From NCBI RefSeq assembly GCF_004664715.2, contig NC_051063.1, positions 113,818,829 through 113,882,828 of the forward strand: DNA of 64,000 bases, in the 5' to 3' direction. Under the pieces are notes generated by a model. The model was not told the DNA's origin. It was given only the letters and a program-made list of their open reading frames with translations, and made no database searches. The translations under genes and the position numbers were made by a program. This document shows, piece after piece, positions 46,509-57,114 of the stretch (positions within the stretch are counted from its first letter, which is position 1; each line of letters starts with the position of its first letter). The DNA comes from Peromyscus leucopus (lineage: Eukaryota > Chordata > Mammalia > Rodentia > Cricetidae).

Positions 46509-46879
46509 TGTAGCTGGAGTTTTCTCCAGTCCCACCTGGGCACGCAGCCACTCAGACCCAAATAAACACACAGAGGCTTATATTAATTAAAACTGTATGG
46601 CCTAATGGCTCAGGCTTCTTGCTAGCTATATCTTACATCTTAAATTAACCCATTTCTATAAATCTATACCTTGCCACGTAGCTTGTGACCTACTGGTATC
46701 TTTACATCTTGCTTCCCCTGTGTTTGGCTGGTGACTCCTGACTCAGTCTTCCTGTTCCCAGAATTCTCCTCTCTCTTTGTCCCACCTATACTTCCTGCCT
46801 GACTACTGGCCAATCAGTACTTTATTTATTAACCAATCAGAGCAACACATTCACAGCATACAGAGCAATATCCACAGCA
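46509..46879 (-). mobile_element. mys-like solo LTR, minus strand, with 6-bp target duplication
   Basis: ATAATT flanks the 371-bp block exactly (46503-46508 and 46880-46885). In reverse complement it starts TGCTGTGGATATTGCTCTGT and ends CAGCTACA, the termini of the element at 48497-51419. It is visibly more diverged than that element (for example around 46570-46740), so this is an older insertion reduced to one LTR. CCAAT-type boxes are present near its start ('gattggttaataaataaag' on minus). Confidence 0.9.
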
Positions 46880-47424
46880 ATAATTATTTTCATGTGAATA
46901 GTATTTGTATGTAGTTTTGATTATATTTAATTTCTCAGTCTGTTTTGTTTAACAGTCATGGTTGTATAAGTATGTTTCATGCACAGAACATAAATAGGCT
47001 AATATCACCCATATTTAAACAACATAAAAGTTTTAATTTTAATATAAAATCTCCAAAAAGTTATCTTTTTCTGTATTGGGGTATATTTCTCAATTTTGAG
47101 AAACAGTGTTATCTATTTGGTTTAAAACTTGATTTTTGCCACTGGCAAATTGATAAATCTTATACAAGGATAAGAAAAATATTTAGGGAATCTAAATATT
47201 CTTAATTCTCAGTACATATAGGACTTTATTAAATGATTTAGAATTTCTATCCTTCTGTGTTGCTATCTTAGCCTGACTTATTCAACAATTAAAAGGATGT
47301 ATAGCACAGAAATCATATCCTGAACCCTGTTTTATGTAAATCTCACCATTAGAGACTATTGCCACAAGTACAGTATTTACAGACAGACTGTCTTGAGTAT
47401 AAGTTCTTAATATGCTATTTATAC

Positions 47425-47530
47425 TTAGATGACCTTCACAACTTATGTAACTTCACAGAAACCTTTCTTCCCCCTGTGGGAAATAGTGGTACCTACCTCA
47501 GGAAGCTGTGAAAATTACTGGCATGATCTG
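47425..47530 (+). repeat. MIR fragment
   Basis: 'acttatgtaacttcacagaaacctttcttccccctgtgggaaatagtggtacctacctcaggaagctgtgaaaattactgg' keeps the MIR core order (splitting the cytosolic-tRNA-derived head from its conserved 3' half). Moderately diverged. Confidence 0.5.
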
Positions 47531-47571
47531 TGTGAATTGATCCAGTGGAGAGGAGGAAATGTGTTACCATT

Positions 47572-47643
47572 GTTCAGAAGACTTTTGATCCTTTTACAGC
47601 ACATTAACATCCCTTCCACAAAAGGATCAAAAGTTTTCTGAAC
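47572..47643 (+). repeat. Compact hairpin: 24-bp stem, 24-nt loop
   Basis: Arm 47572-47595 (GTTCAGAAGACTTTTG...) is the reverse complement of 47620-47643 at 23 of 24 positions. The one exception is a G opposite a T, so a plus-strand RNA would pair along the whole stem with one G-U wobble. The 47596-47619 loop is unrelated. The arms are too similar to be ancient by the standard of the neighbouring MIR. Neither arm matches a repeat I know. Confidence 0.85.
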
Positions 47644-48490
47644 GACAGTAATTGATTTCCTACTCTACAGTTTTCTCACAAAATGGTATGACTCATTCAA
47701 TCTCCTAGGTTTTTTTTTTGTTTGCAATGTAAGATTTTTTTTTATAACAAATTATTCCTTCGCTGTCATGTGTGTCTATGGTGATCTTCATTTCCTGAGT
47801 CATCAATGGCTAAGAGCATGAGCTTGTGTATCCTCCCACCTGAGTTGAATTCTTGATGTTAATTATGTTTCAGAATTCAAAAATATTTTAATTTTGGAGA
47901 GGTTGAACAGTATGTGTACTGGGATTGTATAATAGTACTCAGAATGATATGGGATTAAAAATATATATGGTATGTATTTTATGACATGATATATTTTACA
48001 GATATAATACATGATCAAATACATTAATTATTTCTGCATTGAATTATAGGAACAGTCACAGTAAGCAAAATACATGGAAACTATAAGTAGCCTTACATTG
48101 CTTAAATTAGGTTTCTACCACTAAATGCATTTTGATACCAAGGTTACAGGAAACTTTTGATTTTTCAGAAGTTTTAGACTTCAGTGTTATTGATAAGCAG
48201 TCATACCTGCCTAGATTTCTCAAGGATTAAAGGTTGAAATCACAATATAGTGCAAAAGATTATACAAGGAGACACAGAATTCCAGATTCATGAGCTTTGA
48301 TTCTATTATTGAATCTTAATACAATGCATCATGAAATCAAATAACTCTTCTCCTCTGGACATGGTTCTCTATTTTTAAAATTTTAAACAAGAAGTCCTCT
48401 AGGTAGTCAGAGATGGTAAGCTAAGGCAGCCGATAAATGCATTATCACGTAGTCAGATGACCTGAATTTAATACCAAAGACACACATAGG
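47644..48490. other. no recognised feature
   Basis: AT-rich DNA upstream of the mys-like element, without recognisable repeats or coding signal. Confidence 0.4.
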
Positions 48491-48496
48491 GTAAAG

Positions 48497-48879
48497 TGCT
48501 GTGGATATTGCTCTATATAAATAAAACACTGATGGCCAGTGACCAGGCAGGAAGTAGGTTGCCAGGCAGGAAGTAGGTGGGACAAGGAGAGAGGAGAATT
48601 CTGGGAAGCTGAAGGCTGAGGGGGGAGACACTGCAGCCACCGGCAGGACAAGCAGCATGTAAAGACTCTGGTAAGTGACCAGCCACGTGGCAAGGTATAG
48701 ATTTATAAAAATGGGTTAATTTAAGATAAAAGAACAGTTAGCAAGAAGCCTGCCACGGCCATACAGCTTGTATGCAATGTAAGTCTCTGTGTTTACTTGG
48801 TCGGGTCTGAGTGGCTGTGGGACTGGCGGGTGACAAAGATTTGTCCTGACAGTGGCAAGGCAGGAAAACTCTAGCTTCA
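48497..48879 (+). repeat. 5' LTR of the mys-like element
   Basis: 383 bp, TG...CA. Near the start it has 'ctctatataaataaaac', which combines a TATA-like and a poly(A)-signal-like string. It carries a tandem 'ccaggcaggaagtaggt' duplication (48544-48578 region). It differs from the 3' LTR at 8 positions by my count, all substitutions, with no length difference. Confidence 0.93.
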
Positions 48880-48881
48880 AA

Positions 48882-48900
48882 TGGCGCCCAATGGCTCGAG
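48882..48900 (+). promoter_or_regulatory. Primer-binding site (tRNA-Lys type)
   Basis: TGGCGCCCAATGGCTCGAG begins two bases after the 5' LTR. The first ten bases match the complement of the 3' end of lysine tRNAs used by many class II retroelements. The following bases look like a diverged or internally shortened match. Confidence 0.8.
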
Positions 48901-51014
48901 TTTCCACCTTAAACCTGGCAATATTTAGTAACCAATTCTAAACAGAGCCAAAACCAGGTTCCTGCTTCTTGTCTCATACGGGCAGCTAGATGCCGCAAAA
49001 TGCAGGTTTGAACACTGGCGGGTTCCTGGCGTTTGTGTTTGACTTGCAGTATGGCAGAAATGAGGCATCTGCCAGCGGCACATTAAGCTGTGTGGTAGAT
49101 TTAGTCTTTACTAGTATTTTAAAAAAAAAGGGGGGGGGGGTTCTGGGCTATACACTGCTTTGATAAAAGCTTAGACCCACTATTTCTGAGACTTGATGAC
49201 TCCCAGAGCTGGCAGAAAACGTACCACTGCCATGTTGGGAAGCTGAAGTGGGCGGAGCCAGCAGCCACATCGCCGTTTCAGTCTTAGAATGGTGCAGTTT
49301 AAAGCAATAGGCTCAAGGTAATATAAAAAATAAGCTATGTAAAGATGGCTACCACACAGAGAATCTGGATTATGTTGTCTTTGATATTTGTAACTGAAGA
49401 AAAACATTCGATTACAAAAGCTGTTGAGTTATGCCAAAATGTATATTTTAAAGGCACCTTGACTTCAAAATTTGGATTTCAGGATATGTTGCTTTGAAAA
49501 AGAGGTTCTGCTTTTGTTTCCACAGAAAGCCAGAGGCTGTGGATTTGTTCCAGATTAAGATACATCAGGTTTCACCAGCCAAGACCCCCTGAAAGGTCTC
49601 TGATGACACCATGGCCCAGATGATCCAACATCCAGAGCGGTTTCAAGGCAACTGGTTCACACAATACAGCCTCACAGACTACCCCATAGGCCTAAAATTT
49701 TCTTTGCATCCCCATAAGATACAGCGCCCCCCTCCAGCAGGAAGTAGTAAGAGATGCTATGCCCAAATTCCCAAATATACCAAGCTGGCTTTAGAGGTGG
49801 AATTGGCTCACTCCCCCTCTAAACCCAGACATATTGCTTAAAAAAAAAAAATGGTTAAGAGATTCTTGTGTCCCAAATCACAAGAGCCCTCTGGTGTGGG
49901 ACAGAGAAAAACCAATATTTTTATTTAAAACAGGTTGATTATAAATGTGATCTCTTTCTAAAAAAGAAAAGGGGATATGATATAGATATATAGGAGGATA
50001 TGGAGATGATAAGATAAAAGGGTAGATTAATGAACCTACTTTTAAAGAACAACTTGTTTAAAATGTTTACATTGGTATAGATTTTAGTTTATGTTTAAAA
50101 TGTTTTACATTGGTATAAATTTTAGTTTATTGATACAAACTTGAAGTTAATTTTGTTATACTGTATATATATATATATATTTCTATTCTTGTTTGAGGTA
50201 TTATGTTTATGTAACTCATTTAAAATTATAATGGATAATTAAAAAATAGATTAATAATTAGTCATCTATGATAATCATATCTGTAGCCATGTTAGTTAAG
50301 TCTTCTAGGTATACATAGATATATTTCAGATAGATAGGTAATCTTCAAACACTTCATAGACCTAGAGAATATGGCATTTAAATAACTTAAAATTCTGTTG
50401 ACCTGAGACACAATTGCTCCTGGCTGCAGCAACTGATCCCAAGAGAATGTTGGGCTTCTAAGACATTTCCATTTGTAAGTTTGTCTTCTTGGCACAAAAT
50501 GGCCTACTAGGAAAAGAACTGCCCTTGCCTTGATGGCTGACAGTACAAATATAATGCTGTCCTTTCTGGACAAGCGGGACACAAGGGAAGCGACCACTGT
50601 ACTCTGCCAAGACAGGGTAAGATGGCCTTTCAGAATTCCTGCTTCTGAAAATGGTCTGTCAGATGCTCTAGGCCTGTAGCCAATTTGAATACACCAACAA
50701 TGCTGAAAAACATTAGGTGACTGTCCAGGCTGCCAGCTGTCTTGGTCTACTCTTGCAAGATTCCCAAAAGTTGCTTGCATCCATCTACCATTTCTCAGGT
50801 ACCATTATGTTCCTTCTCAGGTCTTTGATGTGGTTGAAAACTAGATAGTTGTAATTTCCTCAGTTATGATAAAAGATAAGTTAGATATAAAACCTTAAAC
50901 TCACAAATATAAGATAGATAGGACATCTTCTTTAATATTGTAACTATAATTCTTGCTCGGTAATTGTTTTGTTATATGTAATTTTACCATGTTAAAGTTA
51001 AAACCTTCCTTTTT

Positions 51015-51036
51015 AAAAAAAGAAAAAAAAGGGAAG
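51015..51036 (+). promoter_or_regulatory. Polypurine tract
   Basis: An unbroken 22-base A/G run ending GGGAAG directly abuts the 3' LTR start, the expected plus-strand primer position. Confidence 0.88.
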
Positions 51037-51419
51037 TGCTGTGGATATTGCTCTATATAAATAAAACACTGATGGCCAGTGACCAGGCAGGAAGTAGGTT
51101 GCCAGGCAGGAAGTAGGTGGGACAAGGAGAGAGGAGAATTCTGGGAAGCTGAAGGCTGAGGGGGGAGACACTGCAGCCACCGGCAGGACAAGCAGCATGT
51201 AAAGACTCTGGTAAGCGACCAGCCACGTGGCAAGGTATAGATTTATAAAAATGGATTAATTTAAGATAAAAGAACAGTTAGCAAGAAGCCTGCCACGGCC
51301 ATACAGTTTGTATGCAATATAAGTCTCTGTGTTTACTTGGTCGGGTCTGAGTGGCTGTGGGACTGGCGGGTGACAGAGATTTGTCCTGACTATGGCAAGG
51401 CAGGAAAACTCTAGCTACA
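51037..51419 (+). repeat. 3' LTR of the mys-like element
   Basis: Same length and ends as the 5' LTR, sharing the tandem 17-bp duplication. Visible differences are t/c in 'gtaagtgacc', g/a in 'atgggttaat', c/t and g/a around 'acagcttgtatgcaatg', a/g in 'gacaaagat', two in 'tgacagtgg', and t/a in 'agcttca'. Confidence 0.93.
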
Positions 51420-51425
51420 GTAAAG

Positions 51426-52474
51426 AGTAAACAAGTGCTCACAAATTGTTCTGTGATTTCCACATAGGCACTGTGACACATACTCACACATGCACTCAAA
51501 CAAAAATAATACAAGTGTAATAAAATTTTTAAAAAGAATAGTAGTCTATTTCAAATGTAAAGACCCACAGACACTATTAATTTTCCACTATAAAATACTA
51601 TACTATTCACTAAATGAATAAATATTAAGACTGGATCCATACTAGCAGTTTTCAGTGCTTTAGTGATACCATAGTGAACAATGTCCTCTCTGAATTTATA
51701 TTCTGGTAGAATGGAGCTAGGCATTAAGGAGAGATAAAAAGTAAACAAGGAAATTTCTAATTCTGATGAACACTATATTAATGTTTGTGAATGATGGGAC
51801 ACTACACTCTGATTCAGGGATTACAAAGACTTCTGTGGAAGAGGCATTTAAAATTACATCTGAATGACAGGTAGTTGGTTCTACAAAATGTAGGTGCAGT
51901 GCACTCCAGAAAGAAAAAGTTGTCAAGTGTCAACACACTATGGAAAGATCTAGGCCTGGAGCCCAAGGATATGGTAGCTAAAGTGAGCATTACAGGAGAT
52001 AAAGCTAGAGGGAAAACAGGGTCATGTGGGCTTTGCACACACTAAGAAAGAAGGACTGAAACCAAGCTCTTGCCATAATAATGCTCATGTAAGAACTATT
52101 AGTCCCTAGAGACCCATTATAAATAGCCGCAAGGAAAGAAACCTCTATTCTGCTTCAAGAAAAATGTTTAAATGAATATGAAATTCAGATACTAAATAAG
52201 AACTTCAGTGAAAAAAACAAATCAAGAGCCATAGAAATAAAATAAATGTCATTAATCATTTATTGATTGGGTGCTAAAGCAAATTGCTTCCAATGGTCTC
52301 TAGGACCTCAGTGCAGAAACAAGCCATAAATATTTCTATCTGCAGTATGGTTAGTATCACTTTCTGGCACTAGGCTCTCATGCAGTGTAAGTCAGGAGCA
52401 GGTGCAGACCAGTAAGAGGAAAAGCCTGATTCTGTACAGATATATGTGGTTTTGTTTGTTTGTTTGTTAATGGT
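51426..52474. other. no recognised feature
   Basis: No named repeats or coding signals. Overlapping minus-strand ORFs (51551-52038) have no recognised homology. Confidence 0.4.
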
Positions 52475-53016
52475 GTGTGTGTGCGCGCGCTCCTTTGGAA
52501 GCTAGGGGTCAACATGGAGTCTTTTTCCTAATTTACCTCCCCTCTATTTCTTGGGACAGAATCTCTCAAGGACTGGAAGCCACCAGTGTGTCCAGACTAG
52601 CTGCCAACCATCTCAAGGGATGCTCTGACTCTGCCTTCCCAGATCTGGGATTATAAGCACACACTTCTGGACCTTGCTTCTTTTTCTTTTCCTTTTTTGT
52701 CCCAATGAATTGATTAGTTAATTTGTTCAATTAATGAACGAATGAATCTGTTCCCAGCGGGTCACATCTTCCCCTCCCTCCCTCCTCTCCTTCCAGTCCC
52801 CCCTCTCAAACGCCCCTCTTCCTTACCCCCATCCACTCCTCCTCCTTTCTCTTCAGAGAAGTGCAGACCTCCCATGTATGTCAGCCAGCCATGGCATATC
52901 AAGTTACGTAAGACTAAGCACTCTCCTCTCTGTTTAACCTGAGGTCCAGAGATCTGAACTCAGGGCCTTGTGCTTGTACAGCAAACACTGTACTGACTGA
53001 GCCATCTTCCTAGTAC
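52475..53016 (-). repeat. B4-type SINE split by an L1 fragment
   Basis: The left half (52475-52690) has the TG/CG-rich tail, 'cttgggacagaatctctcaaggactggaagcc' and 'cttcccagatctgggattataagcac'. The tRNA-like head in reverse ('gagatctgaactcagggccttgtgcttgtacagcaaacactgtactgactgagccatc') appears only at about 52945-53016. The two parts lie in the correct order, with foreign sequence between them. Confidence 0.7.
52691..52942 (-). mobile_element. LINE-1 3' UTR fragment inserted in a SINE
   Basis: A T-rich start ('tttttcttttccttttttgtccc') leads into C-rich 'cttcccctccctccctcctctccttccag' and then 'gaagtgcagacctcccatgtatgtcagccagccatggcatatcaag'. These are reverse-complement L1 3' UTR words, 5'-truncated at about 52942. 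I did not find a clear target duplication. Confidence 0.65.
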
Positions 53017-53930
53017 AAATTGTAGGATTTACTTTTTCCTCTGTTTTGTATTAGTTCGTTGATGATTTTGTACAGTGTTCTTTGATAATAGTCACCCCAC
53101 AACTCCTCCCAGATTTGTCGTCTCCCTTCCCTACCCACAGAAATTTTGTCTTCTGTTTTATTGCAGCCAAAAGGTCCAGTCTGTGCTGCCCACATAGTCT
53201 TGGGTGTGAGACTTTCCAGTGGAGAGTAATTTACTAGAGGCAACATGCTTCAAGAAAACTGACTCTTCTTAAATGTCTTTCAGCCATTTGAGATTCTTCT
53301 GTTGAAAATTACTCAGCTCTGTAGCCCATTTCCAGCTAAGCACCAGGCTGAGCTCCAGGAGTCCAGTCAAAGGGAAAAGGGATTCTATGAGCAAGGGGCA
53401 TCAAGATTATGATGGGGAAACCTACAGATACAACCAAACCAAACTAGTGGGAACTCATCAACTTTAGACCAATAGCTGTGGAGCCTGCATGGGACTGGAC
53501 TAGGCCCTCTGTGTAAGCAAGACAGCTGTATAGCTTGATCTGCGTAAGGGACACCCTAGCAGTAAGATCAGGATCCATCCCTAGTTCATGAGCTGGCGTT
53601 TTGGAGCCCATTACCTATGGTGGACACCTTGTGCAGTCTTGATGAAGGGGAAGAGGCTTGGACCTGCCTATACTGAATATATCAGATTCTGCTGACTTCA
53701 CATGGGAGGCCTTACCTTTTGGGAGTAGAGAATGGAGGATGGGTTTGCGGGGGGGGGGGAGACTGGGGAGGCAGGAGGAGGAAAGAGAGGGGATCTGTCT
53801 TTGGTATTTAAAACGAATACAAAATATTCTTAATAAAAAATAACTGACTCTCTCTCTTTCAATGGCTAATGAATGCTAATAGCTCCTTGGGTCAGGAGGA
53901 GTATGACTTTGTGAAACAATTCAAATAAAT
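53017..53930 (-). mobile_element. Lx-type L1 3' UTR, split by a younger L1
   Basis: 'cacaactcctcccagatttgtcg', 'aggtccagtctgtgctgcccacatagtcttgggtgtgagac' and 'aagaaaactgactct' are reverse Lx 3' UTR. After the insert the same UTR resumes ('gctaatagctccttgggtc' at 53877). The interruption is therefore 53267-53841. Confidence 0.65.
53267..53841 (+). mobile_element. LINE-1 with inverted ORF2 stub, nested in Lx
   Basis: AACTGACTCT at 53257-53266 and 53842-53851 is the target duplication. The first 70 or so bases ('cttaaatgtctttcagccatttgagattcttctg') are reverse-complement ORF2. The rest is plus-strand 3' UTR ('ccaggctgagctccaggagtcc', 'gtggagcctgcatgggactggac', 'tgggaggccttacc') ending in 'taataaaaaat'. 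The switch of direction with contiguous L1 material fits twin priming. Confidence 0.8.
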
Positions 53931-55756
53931 CTACTGTAAAAACTCCTTTTCTGATATTAACAACAGAGAGATGTCAATTGTTTTAACATTCCATTATCTG
54001 TTACCAGTATCCATTGGTTCCTCACCATCACTTCACTCATACAAAACTGATTTAAAAACTTAAACACATCTTTAAAACTCAGAACACAAAATAATGTGGC
54101 TTTCACTATCAATTTCTATATATATAGTCATTAAAATTCATTCAGTTTAGCAGAAAAAAATGATTTATCATTAGCTACTGCTTACTAAACTGTAACTTCC
54201 TTAGGGTCACATAGATAATGAATTTCTAAAACAACAAATCTGAACCCATTTCTTTTCTGCTATGTATCTGAAAGAGATGCCTTATACAAAGGACACTTCT
54301 GAATATTATGATTTTGTTGAAAGGAAATCAAATTAAAGAATTTTCACCATTAATCTAATAATTCTTTTAGGCAACAATTGGCTTAAATACCTAGAGTCAA
54401 AACATATAAAATGTAAGACAATGGGGCTAAAATATCTGAAATACATTTTATATGCTTTGAAATGTGATTACAAGTAAATAAAAATCTTAGCTCTACTTCT
54501 CACATTAAAACAGCAATGGGTGATGCTATCATATGTCTTTGTTTAGCATAAGAAAATAATGCCTTTCTCTCTTCCAAAAATATAACAGCGCCACATTTTT
54601 GTCTGCATTCAATAGGATAAAGACACCCAAATGATATATTTTATGTTTTAGTAATAAAAAGAAGTGTCAGTATTCTTACCTCCTAAGACCATAAATAGCA
54701 CAGCCTGCTCAGTCTCCTGTAAGACATTCTCAGAACTCAAACACAATTCCATTAAGGACAAGTCTCAACCTGATTTATGTATGGCAAGGAAGATACACAT
54801 GTCCTTGGGTTATCCTCTCGGCAGAGCATCCAGGAGGGCTGAAAAGCAACTCCAGGCTGTATCTTTCAAGTCTTTTCTGCTGGTATCATTTTTTCTTTCC
54901 TCACTGTCCAAGGAGAAAATGAGGTAGGCTACATGTACACTGAGAATTCAGAAGATCCAACTACAGTGGTGTGAGGATTCATCTTGGATATTGACCTAGA
55001 TATCTGTTTTGCTTGCCAAATCTCTTACGGGCTTCCTTATTTTAAATTACTGAGGCTACAGCCAATGAAAACAATACAACAAAACTGATTTCTGGAAATG
55101 GAATAACTCCCTATTCACCTTAGTCACGAATGGAGACAATGATACATTTTCTCAAGCAGTTTTCTTACAAAAAAGTTTTACAACTAGAATTGTTAACTTA
55201 TAGTTAGAAAAATACTTCACGGTATTGTCAGAAGAGATAATAACTGCAATTTCATAAAGAAAATGATTCAGGACATAGTCTATCAAACACATTTGAAGAA
55301 TAGCTTCCTCGTAATGTCTCCTCTAATAGTGGAAATAGTGCCACCATCATGCTTCCAAACAGAAAATTTCTACTGAGATTGTAATATCCCAGATTATGAA
55401 CCACTCAGACTACTTCATTTTATGATAAGCAAAAAGAAAGAAGCAGAAATCAAGTGTTTCATTGAAGGATACAAAGCTAGTCAATGCAGAATTATGATTC
55501 CAAATGGAGTCCTCTTTACTAAGAAGCATCACTGAAATGAGACTAGCCATTATCCTTTGTTCCTGTTTTAGTTTTTTCATGAACCATTGAACATAGAGAG
55601 ATCAGTATCTCAAGGTGTAATGTATAGAAGTCATTGTCACAAAAGAGCAATGCACAAAACTTGTAAAACAAACAGAAACATGGGACAGTTCCTAGAAACC
55701 TAATCAACATTCAGTCTATAGTGAATTGAAGAAAAGTGATGAATACATAAGTATAT
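53931..55756. other. no recognised gene; possible MIR scrap
   Basis: 'gtaacttccttagggtcacatagataatgaatttc' (about 54190) may be a minus-strand MIR piece. The ORF at 54664-54927 (87 codons) has no recognisable domain. Confidence 0.4.
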
Positions 55757-55769
55757 GAAAGAATATCTC

Positions 55770-55952
55770 GCCGGGCGGTGGTGGCGCACGCCTTTAATCC
55801 CAGCACTCGGGAGGCAGAGGCAGGCGGATCTCTGTGAGTTCGAGGCCAGCCTGGGCTACCAAGTGAGTTCCAGGAAAGGCACAAAGCTACACAGAGAAAC
55901 CCTGTCTCGAAAAACCAAAAAAAAAAAAAAAAAGAAGAAAAAAAAAAGAAAA
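55770..55952 (+). mobile_element. Young B1 SINE with 13-bp target duplication
   Basis: GAAAGAATATCTC flanks it at 55757-55769 and 55953-55965. The body runs 'gccgggcggtggtggcgcacgcc' to 'gctacacagagaaaccctgtctcg' with most CpGs of a fresh B1 still intact. 'gagttccaggaaaggcacaaagctacac' is the body form I associate with cricetid B1. The tail is A-rich with G interruptions. Pol III A and B boxes look intact. Confidence 0.95.
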
Positions 55953-55965
55953 GAAAGAATATCTC

Positions 55966-57114
55966 TTTGAATTCAACTATGAGACCTTATATCATATAAT
56001 TTACATACTCTCCAGGCTTCAGCTTCCCCACATGTAAAACCTTTTCAGTTCAAATCATTTAAAGGCATTTCATCTGTATGAGAATTTTGACTTTAGTAAG
56101 ACTTTTCAAACACATCTCTTGTGTTGTAATTTAAGTTTAGTCTACATTATGCAAAGATAGGTAAGAGAATTTCAAACCCTCATAAAATTCACTCCATTTA
56201 TAAACTCTTTATAGCTTAGGAGTGGAGTTTTATTTATTCTAAATAATCTTGCAAATAATTCATCATGTGGTAACAATAGCATGAGCTTTTACTTCATGAA
56301 ATATTTACTGCTCAATTTTCTTTATTATTCTAGATTCTAGGGATATAAATGCATTATGTACTTTCCCTTATTTCATAAATACCAAGGTCTGGTTAGACAG
56401 TTATATAAAGAGATCATTATAAAACAATGCAATCAATATAACAATACATACAATTATTATACTAAAAATGAATCAGACCTATCAGTAAGGTGGTAATGAA
56501 AATAATGATACTTTTCTTTAGAGACTAAACATACTTTATATTAGATAAAACATTGTTGGGGTGTTATCAATATGAGTATAAAATACCAAATAGGATAGAA
56601 ATAGTAACATTCCAGTTACCAGCAAAATAAAGCTAATGAAATATTAAACGAGTATTGAATACTTTCACTATTACTATCACTTGTTAAAGTGAACATACTA
56701 GTGAGATTTGAAAGTCATAAAAATTAAACTGGCCTGAATTCTGACTCTGACACTTAGAATTTAGGCGGCCACAGACAAGTTTCTGCTCACTACAGCACTC
56801 ATCGTAACACATGTGAAGGGAATCTATCCACAGGAAGCAAGAAAGAAGGCCGCATAAAACCAGTTTTTGTATTTTCAGTGTAGAAAAATGTAATATTCTT
56901 AGCCTAACTTCAAGAGATAGCATTTTATGTAAGTTTTATTTTTCAAAACATTTATAAAAAATTTCTATACTATATCCTTTGACCAACTTTGTCATTGCGA
57001 TAGAATATTCATACCATGCCTTGAACCGAGGCAACACTCTGTGACTTGCCTCAACAATAGAGTGTGGTCATAGTAAGCCTACATTTTTTTGCCAAGATTT
57101 CATCTTCAAAAGAG
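55966..57114. other. no recognised feature; AT-rich
   Basis: No gene or named repeat. The ORF at 56684-56923 minus has no recognisable domain. Confidence 0.4.

Larger units (their letters stand above)
48497..51419 (+). mobile_element. Complete mys-like non-autonomous LTR retrotransposon
   Basis: The 2923-bp element is flanked by an exact 6-bp target duplication GTAAAG (48491-48496 and 51420-51425). Two 383-bp LTRs (48497-48879, 51037-51419) start TGCTGTGG and end with CA. A lysine-tRNA-type primer-binding site TGGCGCCCAA begins at 48882, two bases after the 5' LTR. A purine tract (51015-51036) abuts the 3' LTR. The 2157-bp interior has no recognisable gag, pol or env. Its longest frames are 76 codons sense (49611-49841) and 162 codons antisense (50292-50780), neither recognised. 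Size and structure agree with the mys family described in Peromyscus; replication would need proteins supplied in trans. Confidence 0.92.

Noticed and set aside
49611..49841. 76-codon plus-strand ORF in the mys-like interior, possible gag remnant
   Set aside because: Correct strand but short, with no zinc knuckle or other gag feature visible. Not enough to call a CDS.
50292..50780. 162-codon minus-strand ORF inside the mys-like element
   Set aside because: Antisense to the element, starts from an arbitrary Met, and shows no domain or motif that I recognise. Most likely chance in a GC-richer interior.
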